64,000 bases of DNA, taken from assembly GCA_964496435.1 (NCBI GenBank), contig CAZBZP010000018.1:1-64000 (forward strand). Direction: 5' to 3'. Origin of the DNA: Berkiella sp964496435 (GTDB taxonomy: Bacteria > Pseudomonadota > Gammaproteobacteria > Berkiellales > Berkiellaceae). Below are positions 26,815 to 35,850 of the stretch, in pieces. Below the pieces are notes generated by a model. The model saw only the letters and a list, made by a program, of their open reading frames with translations. It searched no databases and was not told where the DNA came from. The position numbers and the translations under genes were made by a program. How positions within the stretch are numbered: the first letter of the stretch is position 1; every line of letters starts with the position of its first letter.

Positions 26815-28152
26815 TTACGTCGATAAAATACGGGTTAAATTAGCAAAATCTTCGCCGATATCAGCATCAGATTCTCTCATGCCTTTGATAGTTCGGCAGG
26901 CATGCAAAACTGTTGTGTGATCTCTTCCACCAAAAGCGTCGCCAATTTCAGGTAAACTGTGATTCGTTAGTTCTTTACACAAAGACATCGCCATTTGCCG
27001 TGGTCTTGCAACAGAACGATTTCGCCTTTTAGAGAGTAAATCCGCCACTTTGATTTTGTAATACTCTGCAACGATACGCAAAATATTATCCATAGAAACT
27101 AATTTATCTTGCAAGGCTAAAACATCTTTTAAAGCTTCTTGCACAAATTCTAAAGTAATAGCAGAACCTGTAAATTGCGCATTAGCAATAATGCGTTTTA
27201 AGGCACCTTCTAATTCTCTAACGTTCGAACGTATACGCTTAGCAATAAAGAAAGCAACTTCATGTGGTAAATCAATTGCACAATGCTCTGCTTTGCTCAT
27301 TAAAATTGCAACGCGCGTTTCAAGTTCTGGTGGCTCTACAGCGACAGTTAAACCTGAACCAAAACGAGATTGTAATCTTTCTTCAATACCGCTGATTTCT
27401 TTAGGATAACGATCAGAGGTTAAAATTATTTGTTGTTGCCCTTCTAAAAGTGCATTAAAGGTGTGGAAAAACTCTTCTTGTGAACGCTCTTTTCCAGCAA
27501 AAAACTGAATATCGTCGATTAATAAAGCATCCACTGAACGATAAAATCGCTTAAATTCATTAATGGCATTGCTTTGCAAAGCCTTAACCATATCAGCCAC
27601 AAAACGCTCTGAATGTAGGTAAACAACCTTGGCATCATTACGATGAGCAATAATCGCATTACCTATAGCATGCATTAAGTGTGTTTTACCTAAACCTACC
27701 CCACCATATAAAAATAAGGGGTTGTAAGCACCGCCAGGATTTTCTGCAACTTGTTTGGCAGCGGCTTCTGCTAATTGGTTTGATTTACCGACCACAAAGT
27801 TTTCAAAAATAAAGCTCGTGTTTAAATTGCTTTGATGTGACACTTTCATCGTGCTAGGTGGCGCACTAACACGAACGCTTTGAGGAGCGCTCTCTTCTTC
27901 TTGTGGCGCATGACGCTCCCCGATGCCGATGGTAAGTCTTAATGCTTTGCCATTAATCTGAGCCAAGATATCGCCAATGCGTGCTAAATAGTCCTGGGAA
28001 ACGCCATCAAGTACATATTGATTGGGCGCCCATAAAATCAACCCACCGTTAATTTCTTCTGCTTGTAAGGGGCTTATCCATTGATTAAAGGGTAATTGCG
28101 CTACTTCTTCTTTAAGGCGCGCCAAGCATTGCTGCCAAAGTGATAACTCCAC
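26815..28152 (-). CDS. dnaA: Chromosomal replication initiator protein DnaA
   Basis: AAA+ initiator that binds the TTATCCACA boxes in the adjoining intergenic region and melts oriC. I place the start at GTG 28152, giving 445 residues beginning (V/M)ELSLWQQCLARL, just like E. coli, which also uses GTG. AGGGGAG precedes it by 11 bp. An in-frame TTG at 28185 would add 11 unrelated residues. Walker A is GGVGLGKTHLMHAIGN and Walker B LLIDDIQFF. The C-terminal DNA-binding signature is IGDAFGGRDHTTVLHAC. dnaN follows after 4 bp. Confidence 0.97.
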   Translation of the reverse strand: MELSLWQQCLARLKEEVAQLPFNQWISPLQAEEINGGLILWAPNQYVLDGVSQDYLARIGDILAQINGKALRLTIGIGERHAPQEEESAPQSVRVSAPPSTMKVSHQSNLNTSFIFENFVVGKSNQLAEAAAKQVAENPGGAYNPLFLYGGVGLGKTHLMHAIGNAIIAHRNDAKVVYLHSERFVADMVKALQSNAINEFKRFYRSVDALLIDDIQFFAGKERSQEEFFHTFNALLEGQQQIILTSDRYPKEISGIEERLQSRFGSGLTVAVEPPELETRVAILMSKAEHCAIDLPHEVAFFIAKRIRSNVRELEGALKRIIANAQFTGSAITLEFVQEALKDVLALQDKLVSMDNILRIVAEYYKIKVADLLSKRRNRSVARPRQMAMSLCKELTNHSLPEIGDAFGGRDHTTVLHACRTIKGMRESDADIGEDFANLTRILST

Positions 28153-28185
28153 TGCTCTATCAACTCCCCTGTGTATTATTTTCAA

Positions 28186-29228
28186 AATTTAAGGCAAAAA
28201 AAACCGACGCATTTGCAATGCAGAACGATTTTAGTTGGAAAATTAAAATAGCTTTTAGGCTTCCCACTTCACCTGAGGCAGATCATGCACTCATTTGTTT
28301 TGTTTATTGCGTAAAGTGGAAATCGCATTCTAACCCCCTTCTTTAAAGTTATCCACACTGTTTTTTAGATCGCACTTAAAGTTATCCACTGGGGTTGTGG
28401 CATAAACTGTGGTTAGTGAAATTAAAAGATGTTGATAAACCAAGCATTTATCCCCTTTGTGCTCACCCCCATGAACTTATCCACAACTTATAGACTCAAC
28501 ATTCAAAGGCTATACACAGAGATTGGTCCGTTCTAAGGATCTGATCATTAACGGTTTTTTCAGCCTATCACCAACTTTGCTTGCCCTAATCTTAATAAAC
28601 AAAGATCAAATGAATTATAAATTTATGTTATTGGGTATTTTTAAAATTCCAAGGGATTATCCACAGCTTGCATGGGATATGCTCTTGGTAAGTTGTCATT
28701 TTTCCGTGGTTAAGTACGTCCTTTTTGTGAATTCTTTGCAAAGCACCAACTTATCCCCAAGTCATCCCCTGCTTATGCCCCCATAAAGCAACAAGATTAA
28801 ATAATTTTAAATACCTGTATAGTATAAAAAAAAACGAGTTATCCACAGCGAGCTCCCAGCTAATAATCATAGATCTCTTGATCATGAAAAGAATTAATCA
28901 TATTTGGTGCCCACAAAGTGAGCTTTATATGTTTACTAGCTAATTAAAATGGAAATATGTGGGTAAGTATGGGGATAGCATCACGCGAAAATTGTGGAAA
29001 AAGAGGCGTTTTATGCAAAATGTAAAATTCCTTAAAGTTATGCACTGCTTATTAGCCTATTTATCTTAAAGAAACCCACAAAGTTAAAAGTTTGCTAATA
29101 CTATGTTTTAATTAGCTTTTTATGACTTATCCCCTATTCTTTCTTTCACTAATCATTATCTTTAAATTACACATATGTATTTATTCAATATCATTTTAAA
29201 AATCCTTATCAGAGATTCGAGGATTAAC
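28186..29228. other. oriC: Chromosomal replication origin (oriC) between dnaA and rpmH
   Basis: About 1.1 kb without genes, A/T-rich. Perfect DnaA boxes TTATCCACA occur at 28349, 28477, 28657 and 28839, all on the plus strand. Variants are TTATCCACT at 28382, TTATCCCCT at 28448 and 29127, TTATCCCCA at 28751, and the minus-strand TTACCCACA at 28958-28966. A/T-rich candidates for the unwinding element are 28610-28650, 28801-28838 and 29140-29215. Scattered GATC sites occur (around 28366, 28540, 28600, 28873). Open frames such as 28523-28786 run across the boxes and are not genes. Placement between dnaA and rpmH is the ancestral one, as in Pseudomonas. Confidence 0.9.
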
Positions 29229-29257
29229 TTGACATTAAAAAATGGTTCGCATATAGT
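29229..29257 (+). promoter_or_regulatory. rpmH-rnpA sigma-70 promoter
   Basis: Perfect -35 TTGACA (29229-29234), a 17-bp spacer and -10 TATAGT (29252-29257), 58 bp ahead of the rpmH start codon. It marks the right edge of the origin region and probably drives the rpmH-rnpA-yidD-yidC series. Confidence 0.88.
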
Positions 29258-29315
29258 TAACCGCCTAATTTTTAGGGAATTTTTGTATTAAAGTTATTTA
29301 GCTCGCGGAGCTGCT

Positions 29316-29471
29316 ATGAAAAGAACTTTCCAGAGAAAAAGTCAGTTAAGAAGGGCTAGAACCCATGGTTTTCGTGCTCGCATGAAAACAAAAGGCGGGA
29401 GAGCTGTTTTGGCCAACCGTCGTAGAAAAGGGCGCAAGAGACTCGCTCCCGTTGGTGGAACGAAGAAATAA
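29316..29471 (+). CDS. rpmH: 50S ribosomal protein L34
   Basis: A 51-residue, very basic ribosomal protein: MKRTFQRKSQLRRARTHGF followed by RARMKTKGGRAVLANRR and a KGRKRLAP segment, the L34 consensus. It is slightly longer than the usual 44-46 residues because of a VGGTKK tail. CGGAG lies 5 bp before the ATG. Its position between oriC and rnpA is conserved across bacteria. An open frame on the opposite strand (29356-29574) is not a gene. Confidence 0.97.
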   Translation: MKRTFQRKSQLRRARTHGFRARMKTKGGRAVLANRRRKGRKRLAPVGGTKK

Positions 29472-29563
29472 AAACCTGTGAATACTTTTCCCTTATCTTT
29501 TCTACATCACTGTGGAAAGAATAGGGGAGAGTGACAGTGTTAAAGATATGACAGGATATTAAG

Positions 29564-29941
29564 CTGACAACCATTGTTCCAAAAAGCTTAGTTTTCCCTA
29601 AACAACATCGATTGCTTATTCCCGACGAGTTTCAGAGAGTATTTAAGCAAGGGCGCAAACAAAGAGGGGCGTTATTTACCCTGTTTTGTTGTGCAAATGG
29701 GAAAACGAATGCGCGTTTAGGTCTTGCTATAGCCAAACGTCATGTTCCTTCTGCGGTAAATAGAAATCGCATACGACGCATAATACGCGAAAGCTTTCGC
29801 TATCATCAGTCGCAATTGTATGGGAATGATGTCGTTGTGATTATGCAAAGACAACTTCCAGAAGTATGTAACGCAACGCTGCAAGAGGAACTACAACAGC
29901 AATGGCAAAAATTAATGAGCTCTTTGCGAAATTTCTCTTAG
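29564..29941 (+). CDS. rnpA: Ribonuclease P protein component
   Basis: Protein subunit of RNase P, which matures tRNA 5' ends. The RNR signature (RLGLAIAKRHVPSAVNRNRI) is present. The conserved N-terminal FP-x-RLL-P motif appears as VFPKQHRLLIPDEFQRVF. That motif begins upstream of the only NTG start nearby in the late part, TTG 29612, so the true start must be earlier. There is no ATG or GTG in frame before a TGA at 29549. CTG 29564, with AGGA 7 bp ahead, is my choice; ATT 29573 is the alternative. The 3' end overlaps yidD by 40 bp. Confidence 0.88.
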   Translation: MTTIVPKSLVFPKQHRLLIPDEFQRVFKQGRKQRGALFTLFCCANGKTNARLGLAIAKRHVPSAVNRNRIRRIIRESFRYHQSQLYGNDVVVIMQRQLPEVCNATLQEELQQQWQKLMSSLRNFS

Positions 29942-30150
29942 GTGCAATTCATTTTTATCGCTGGATGATTAGTCCCATGCTGGGAAATAGATGCCGTTTT
30001 TATCCTTCTTGCTCTCAATATGCCTTGGATGCAATCAAGCAATTTGGTGCACTTAAGGGCAGTTTTTTAACCATCAAAAGATTATCAAAATGCCATCCTT
30101 TTCATAAGGGTGGTGTTGATCTGGTACCAACTCCAAACAGGACTAACTAG
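29902..30150 (+). CDS. yidD: Membrane protein insertion efficiency factor YidD
   Basis: An 82-residue protein of the YidD family, thought to assist YidC-dependent membrane insertion. It has an amphipathic N-terminal helix, then the family core FYRWMISPMLGNRCRFYPSC and SQYALDAIKQFGALKG with the conserved cysteines. It starts inside the end of rnpA and ends 2 bp before yidC, so rnpA-yidD-yidC form one translational unit. Confidence 0.95.
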   Translation: MAKINELFAKFLLGAIHFYRWMISPMLGNRCRFYPSCSQYALDAIKQFGALKGSFLTIKRLSKCHPFHKGGVDLVPTPNRTN

Positions 30151-30152
30151 GT

Positions 30153-31829
30153 ATGGAATTACAACGTACACGTATTTTTTTATTAGTTTCTCTTTTTGCA
30201 GTAGGTTTTGCCTTGTTTACCTTTTGGCAGCAAGAACATAAAGCGCTACCAGAACAAGAAACATCCGCCGTAAATGCAGCATCTTCACAAAGCGATATTC
30301 CATCGGTAACAACCGCGAGCGTGCAACATTCTTCAGCAGCAACACCTGCCACGAATGAATTGCCCTTAACCAAAGCGGGTGAATTAATTGAAATTAAAAC
30401 AGATACACTCAGTCTTAAAGTAGATCTCAATGGGGGAGATATTGTTAGAGCTGAGCTTTTAAAATATCCACAAACTTTAAACAGCGAAAAGGGCGTCGTC
30501 CTTTTAGACAGAGCAAAGGGTAAAGACTATATTGCTCAATCTGGCCTTATCGGTAAAGACGAATTGGGGCCTGATTCACATGCTCATGGTCGTGCGCAAT
30601 ACACAGCATCTGCACATCAGTTCCAATTAGAAGATAATCAAGACGAACTAAAAGTAAATTTACATTGGCAAAATCAGGAAGGCGTTAAAGTTGTAAAAAC
30701 ACTGAGCTTGAAACGCGGAACTTATCTGGTGGATGTAAACTACAATATTCACAATCCGAAAAGCACGGTTTGGCAAGGTAGTTTCTATGGTCAATTACAG
30801 CGTGAACATGTCAAAGAAAAAAGTAATGGCATGTTTGGCGTTCAAATGTATCAAGGGGGCGCGCTTTATACGCCCAGTAAACCGTTTAAGAAAATCAGTT
30901 TTCAAGATATGCAAAAATCGCCATTTCGTGAAGAAATTCAAGGTGGTTGGGCAGCACAAGTAGAACATTATTTCTTATCGGCATGGGTGCCTGATGCGCA
31001 AAGCACTAACACATATTACACTCGCGTAGACAATGATAACGTTTACAATATCGGTGCTGTAACGCCTGTTGAAGTACAACCAAACACAAGCCAATCGTGG
31101 GAAGGTAGATTTTACATAGGCCCTGAAATTGCTGATGTGTTAGAAAAAGTTTCACCAGGTCTGAACCTAACAATTGATTACGGTATTTTATGGCCCATAT
31201 CGCAATTAATTTTCTGGTTGTTAAAATCCATTTATGGTTTTGTAGGGAATTGGGGATGGTCTATTATTTTGGTCACATTGGTGATCAAGGTCCTCTTTTA
31301 TAAACTTTCTGCTGCAAGTTATCGCTCCATGGGCAGAATGCGATTGTTGCAACCACGTATTGAATTGCTAAAAGAACGTCATAAAGATGATAAGCAGCAA
31401 TTCAGCATGGCCTTGATGGATTTATATAAGAAAGAAAAATTAAATCCTTTGGGCGGTTGCTTGCCGATTTTGATTCAGATCCCAGTATTCATCGCGCTTT
31501 ATTATGTTCTTCTTGAAAGCGTTGAGTTAAGACATGCTCCTTTTATGTTTTGGATAAAAGACTTGTCTAGTTCGGATCCTTATTTTGTATTGCCCCTCAT
31601 TATGGGCGCAACAATGTTCTTGCAACAAAGATTAAACCCAGCACCACCAGATCCTGTGCAAGCCAAAGTGATGATGTTTATGCCAGTTATATTTACGGCA
31701 CTCTTTATCACATTCCCATCTGGTTTGGTTCTGTACTGGACAGTGAACAATATTCTTAGTATTGCTCAGCAATGGATCATTACCAAGCAAATTGAGCGTG
31801 AAGGAACAGCGCTTAAAAAAGCGAAATAA
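30153..31829 (+). CDS. yidC: Membrane protein insertase YidC
   Basis: Inner-membrane insertase acting alone or with SecYEG. It has 558 residues (E. coli 548). The N-terminal anchor segment is IFLLVSLFAVGFALFTFW. The large periplasmic domain covers about residues 60-340, followed by the five-helix Oxa1 core (LIFWLLKSIYGFVGNWGWSI onward, NPLGGCLPILIQIPVFIALY). A lysine-rich C-terminus completes it. No irregularities are seen. mnmE follows after 3 bp. Confidence 0.98.
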   Translation: MELQRTRIFLLVSLFAVGFALFTFWQQEHKALPEQETSAVNAASSQSDIPSVTTASVQHSSAATPATNELPLTKAGELIEIKTDTLSLKVDLNGGDIVRAELLKYPQTLNSEKGVVLLDRAKGKDYIAQSGLIGKDELGPDSHAHGRAQYTASAHQFQLEDNQDELKVNLHWQNQEGVKVVKTLSLKRGTYLVDVNYNIHNPKSTVWQGSFYGQLQREHVKEKSNGMFGVQMYQGGALYTPSKPFKKISFQDMQKSPFREEIQGGWAAQVEHYFLSAWVPDAQSTNTYYTRVDNDNVYNIGAVTPVEVQPNTSQSWEGRFYIGPEIADVLEKVSPGLNLTIDYGILWPISQLIFWLLKSIYGFVGNWGWSIILVTLVIKVLFYKLSAASYRSMGRMRLLQPRIELLKERHKDDKQQFSMALMDLYKKEKLNPLGGCLPILIQIPVFIALYYVLLESVELRHAPFMFWIKDLSSSDPYFVLPLIMGATMFLQQRLNPAPPDPVQAKVMMFMPVIFTALFITFPSGLVLYWTVNNILSIAQQWIITKQIEREGTALKKAK

Positions 31830-31832
31830 GCC

Positions 31833-33170
31833 ATGTTGTCGAATGACACCATCGCAGCAATTGCTACACCTCCCGGCAGGGGAGGTGTGGGGATTGTAAG
31901 AATTTCAGGACCACTGGTTCCCCATATTGCAAGCCAACTCCTCAAAGGACTACCCAGTCCGCGTATTGCCCACCTAAAATCTTTTTATGATATGCATGAC
32001 AATATCATCGATAAAGGTTTGGCTTTGTTTTTTGTAGGCCCTCACTCTTTTACGGGAGAAGATCTTTTAGAGCTTCAAGGTCATGGTGGCCCAGTGCTGA
32101 TGGATATGTTGTTAAGCACAGCGCTTCATCATGGGGCGCGACTTGCAAGACCTGGTGAATTTTCTGAACGTGCTTTTCTCAATGGCAAAATGGATTTAGC
32201 GCAATGTGAAGCAGTTGCAGATTTAATCGATGCAAGCACCCAACAAGCAGCAATCAGCGCATCACGTTCTCTTGTGGGCGTATTTTCAAAGCAAATTGAA
32301 ACACTTTCTATCTCGATGATGGAATTACGCATTTTTGTAGAAGCGGCCATAGATTTTCCTGAAGAAGAAGTTGATTTTTTAAGCGAAGGCGCCGTTCTTG
32401 AAAAAATTGAAGATTTGATTAGCCAATTAAAAACCTTGCTCAAAGGCGCTAAAATTGGTCAATTGCTTAGAGAGGGGATCACCATTGTATTGGCAGGTCG
32501 TCCGAATGCTGGTAAATCTAGCTTGTTAAACCAATTAACGCAGCGTGAATCTGCTATCGTTACCCCTATTGCCGGTACGACGCGAGACCTTGTAAAAGAG
32601 ACAATTCAAATTGACGGTTTTCCTATTAACATCGTTGATACTGCAGGCATTCGCGAACAAGCAGATATTATTGAGCAAGAGGGTATAAAGCGTGCAAAAG
32701 AGCAGCAAGCTCTTGCAGATAACATCTTGTTAATCAAAGATGCTGCTTGCGAAGAAGACTACACACCAGAAGAATTAGACATACTGCGCGAGCATGGTCA
32801 CAAAGTCACTTTGGTGATGAACAAAATAGATATGACTCAGCAAGAAACCGGTTTTCGTGACAATAAATTATATCTGAGCGCCAAGACAGGGCAGGGGATG
32901 GAAGATTTATTGAGCCACATCAAAGCGCAATCAGGTATGCAGCAATGTGAAAACGGCGCTTTCATTGCCAGACGACGACACTTGGATGCTTTGCAAAAAG
33001 CACTGATATCATGTGAAAGTGCGCACAGGCAATTAGTTGGGCCTAAAGCGGGTGAGTTGGTAGCGCAAGAATTACGTTTTGCACAAGAAGCATTAGGTGA
33101 AATTGTGGGCAAAACAACATCGGATGATTTATTAGGCAAAATATTTTCAAGCTTTTGCATAGGTAAATAA
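31833..33170 (+). CDS. mnmE: tRNA uridine-5-carboxymethylaminomethyl GTPase MnmE
   Basis: With MnmG, modifies U34 of tRNAs. The 445 residues comprise an N-terminal folate-binding domain (DTIAAIATPPGRGGVGIVRI), a helical domain, and an inserted G domain with GRPNAGKSSLLNQL, DTAGIRE and NKID. It ends in FCIGK, whose cysteine is conserved. It directly precedes mnmG, its complex partner, by 1 bp. Confidence 0.98.
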   Translation: MLSNDTIAAIATPPGRGGVGIVRISGPLVPHIASQLLKGLPSPRIAHLKSFYDMHDNIIDKGLALFFVGPHSFTGEDLLELQGHGGPVLMDMLLSTALHHGARLARPGEFSERAFLNGKMDLAQCEAVADLIDASTQQAAISASRSLVGVFSKQIETLSISMMELRIFVEAAIDFPEEEVDFLSEGAVLEKIEDLISQLKTLLKGAKIGQLLREGITIVLAGRPNAGKSSLLNQLTQRESAIVTPIAGTTRDLVKETIQIDGFPINIVDTAGIREQADIIEQEGIKRAKEQQALADNILLIKDAACEEDYTPEELDILREHGHKVTLVMNKIDMTQQETGFRDNKLYLSAKTGQGMEDLLSHIKAQSGMQQCENGAFIARRRHLDALQKALISCESAHRQLVGPKAGELVAQELRFAQEALGEIVGKTTSDDLLGKIFSSFCIGK

Positions 33171-33171
33171 G

Positions 33172-35103
33172 ATGGATTATCCAGAGCATTTTGAAGTGAT
33201 AGTTGTTGGGGGCGGGCATGCTGGCACAGAAGCAGCATTAGCCTCTAGTCGTATGGGTGTTAAAACCTTATTACTTTCCCATAATATTGAAACCTTGGGG
33301 CAAATGTCTTGTAACCCCGCCATTGGTGGCATTGGTAAAGGTCATTTGGTAAAGGAAATTGATGCTTTAGGTGGCATCATGGCCAAAGCTGCAGATGCGG
33401 CAGGTATTCAATTTCGGATTTTAAATGCCAGCAAGGGCCCAGCTGTAAGAGCAACCCGCACACAAGCAGACCGAATGCTTTACAAGCAGACGATTCGTCA
33501 TGCCTTAGAGAATCAAGAAAATTTATGGTTGTTTCAACAAGCTGTTGATGATCTCATTATCAAAGACAACCAAGTTTGTGGTGTTATTACCCAGATGGGT
33601 TTACGTTTTCATGCAAGCGCTGTTGTGCTCACTGCAGGCACGTTTTTAGCAGGTAAAATCCATATTGGCTTGAATAATTATCAAGGTGGACGGGCAGGGT
33701 GCCCACCTTCTCTTAATTTAGCGACACGTCTTCGTGATTTGCCTTTTACCATGGGACGCCTAAAAACAGGTACACCACCTCGCATTGATGGCAAAACCAT
33801 AGATTTTAGCCAATTAGCAGAACAACCTGGGGATAACCCTGTTCCTGTTTTTTCTTTTTTAGGAGATGTTTCACAACATCCCAAGCAGATCAGTTGTTAT
33901 ATTACCCATACCAATGAACAAACCCACGATATTATTCGCCAAGGGCTTGATCGTTCTCCTTTGTTTTCGGGGGTGATAGAAGGTGTTGGTCCACGCTATT
34001 GTCCTTCGATTGAAGATAAAGTTGTGCGTTTTAAAGAAAAAAATGCACATCAAATATTTTTAGAACCTGAAGGCTTAGATACAAACGAATATTATCCTAA
34101 TGGGATCTCGACCAGTCTTCCCTTTGATGTGCAGCTAAAATTGGTGCGCTCAATGAAGGGGTTGGAAAATGCCCATATCCTGCGACCAGGATATGCGATT
34201 GAGTATGATTATTTTGATCCAAGAGAATTAGAGCCCAGCTTGCAGTCACGCCTTGTTAAGGGCTTATTTTTTGCAGGCCAAATTAATGGCACCACAGGTT
34301 ATGAAGAAGCTGCAGCCCAAGGCATCGTGGCGGGTATTAATGCGGGACGCTTTGCTTTAAGCGAACCTTTGTGGACGCTGCGTCGTGATGAAGCTTATAT
34401 CGGCGTGTTAATTGATGATTTAATTACGCTTGGTACATTAGAGCCTTATCGCATGTTTACCTCACGCGCAGAGCATCGATTAATATTAAGAGAAGACAAT
34501 GCTGATCTTCGTTTAACATCAATCGGGCGTCAAATGGGATTGGTCTGTGATGAGAGGTGGGATTTCTATAATAAGAAAACCCAAGCTATTGAACGCTTCA
34601 ATGAAATGATGAAGAGCATTAGCATTTTCCCTGAGACTGCTGAAGCTGCGATGTTAAAAGAGAATGCTCAAGTTGAGTTGGCGCGAGATTATAAATTGAT
34701 GGAGCTTATCACGCGTCCTGAAATTCATATTTCAATGCTGCTTTGTTTACCAAAAGTAAAGCAAATGCTTGAAAATGAAAATTTTGGTTTTGAAGCTTAT
34801 GAAAAACAAGCTATTGAGCAAGTGGAAATTCAAGCAAAATATGCAGGGTATATAGCAAAGCAAGTGCTAGAAATTTCACGCTGTTCTAAAAATGAGAACA
34901 CCTTAATTCCTGAAGACTTTGAATATAAAGGTATTCCAGGTTTATCTGCAGAAATTGTGGAAAAACTTACTCGCACCAAACCACAAACTGTCGGAATGGC
35001 TTCTCGTATTCCTGGCATCACGCCTGCAGCCATTTCGTTATTGTTGATCTATTTAAAAAAATATCACCTAAGCAAAGAGAGCGACAATGTCCCAGCCTGT
35101 TAA
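33172..35103 (+). CDS. mnmG: tRNA uridine-5-carboxymethylaminomethyl enzyme MnmG (GidA)
   Basis: FAD- and NADH-dependent partner of MnmE. It has 643 residues (E. coli 629). The FAD-binding motif is VVGGGHAGTEAALASSRMG, followed by CNPAIGGIGKGHLVKEIDA and GTFLAGKIHIG. The tRNA-binding C-terminal helical domain is complete. It overlaps rsmG by 17 bp, so translation is coupled. Confidence 0.98.
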   Translation: MDYPEHFEVIVVGGGHAGTEAALASSRMGVKTLLLSHNIETLGQMSCNPAIGGIGKGHLVKEIDALGGIMAKAADAAGIQFRILNASKGPAVRATRTQADRMLYKQTIRHALENQENLWLFQQAVDDLIIKDNQVCGVITQMGLRFHASAVVLTAGTFLAGKIHIGLNNYQGGRAGCPPSLNLATRLRDLPFTMGRLKTGTPPRIDGKTIDFSQLAEQPGDNPVPVFSFLGDVSQHPKQISCYITHTNEQTHDIIRQGLDRSPLFSGVIEGVGPRYCPSIEDKVVRFKEKNAHQIFLEPEGLDTNEYYPNGISTSLPFDVQLKLVRSMKGLENAHILRPGYAIEYDYFDPRELEPSLQSRLVKGLFFAGQINGTTGYEEAAAQGIVAGINAGRFALSEPLWTLRRDEAYIGVLIDDLITLGTLEPYRMFTSRAEHRLILREDNADLRLTSIGRQMGLVCDERWDFYNKKTQAIERFNEMMKSISIFPETAEAAMLKENAQVELARDYKLMELITRPEIHISMLLCLPKVKQMLENENFGFEAYEKQAIEQVEIQAKYAGYIAKQVLEISRCSKNENTLIPEDFEYKGIPGLSAEIVEKLTRTKPQTVGMASRIPGITPAAISLLLIYLKKYHLSKESDNVPAC

Positions 35104-35746
35104 GCCGTTGGTAAAAGAGGATCTCCAAAAGCGCTTTAAACAAGGCTTGCAAGCTTTAGCGCTTGAAGCAAATGAGCAGCAAATTACCAAATGCATTGAT
35201 TATCTTGAATTGATGCACAAATGGAATCAGCGTTTAAATTTAACCGCGATTCGAAACCCAATAGAAATGGTGTCGCGTCATTTATTGGATAGCTTGGCGA
35301 TTTATCCACATCTTGTTGGTCAAAGAATGATTGATGTGGGGACAGGTGCTGGCTTACCTGGGATCCCTTTGAGTATCATGGCGCCTCAATGCCAGTTTTT
35401 TTTGTTAGACAGTAACCATAAGAAGCAGGTTTTTGTAAACCAAGTAGTTAAATCACTGTCTCTTACAAATGTAAGTTGCGTACATTCTGAGGTTGGCGCA
35501 TACCAACCAACAGAAAAGTTTAGTACTATCCTCACTCGGGCATTTGCCCCTCTGGAACACATGATTCCTTTAACGTCCCACTTGCTTGCGCAAGAGGGGC
35601 GTTTTCTCGCGATGATGGGGAAGGTTGAACAAAATACCCTATCCACACCCCAAGGCTTTGAGATTGAGAATATCATCTCTCTTAAAGTGCCTGGAGAAGA
35701 GGGAGAGAGGCATTTAGCAATAATTGCTAAAACTGGAATGCAATAG
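35087..35746 (+). CDS. rsmG: 16S rRNA (guanine-527-N7)-methyltransferase RsmG (GidB)
   Basis: Makes m7G527 in 16S rRNA. It has 219 residues with the SAM-binding motif MIDVGTGAGLPGIPLSI near residue 84, an N-terminal helical segment, and WNQRLNLTAIR-like residues before it. It starts inside mnmG. The following 104 bp to parA contain a TATAAT (35819-35824) that may start a parAB transcript, but no suitable -35 is spaced correctly. Confidence 0.96.
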   Translation: MSQPVKPLVKEDLQKRFKQGLQALALEANEQQITKCIDYLELMHKWNQRLNLTAIRNPIEMVSRHLLDSLAIYPHLVGQRMIDVGTGAGLPGIPLSIMAPQCQFFLLDSNHKKQVFVNQVVKSLSLTNVSCVHSEVGAYQPTEKFSTILTRAFAPLEHMIPLTSHLLAQEGRFLAMMGKVEQNTLSTPQGFEIENIISLKVPGEEGERHLAIIAKTGMQ

Positions 35747-35850
35747 AAAAACACAGGAACGACTTAAACATAGCTGGTGAAAAGTTTAGTTGGCACCAAA
35801 GGCGAACGTCCCGCAAGATATAATCCAGCTAAATTTGAAGAAGGATAGGA

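Noticed and set aside
28523..28786. 87-residue open frame in the origin region
   Set aside because: Runs across DnaA boxes and A/T tracts; no protein signature.
29356..29574. 72-residue open frame opposite rpmH
   Set aside because: Antisense to the conserved L34 gene and its downstream leader.
35790..35824. Possible sigma-54 promoter (TTGGCACC) or sigma-70 promoter ahead of parA
   Set aside because: The sigma-54 -12 element does not match. TTGGCA lies 23 bp from TATAAT, too far for sigma-70. Only the TATAAT is noted.
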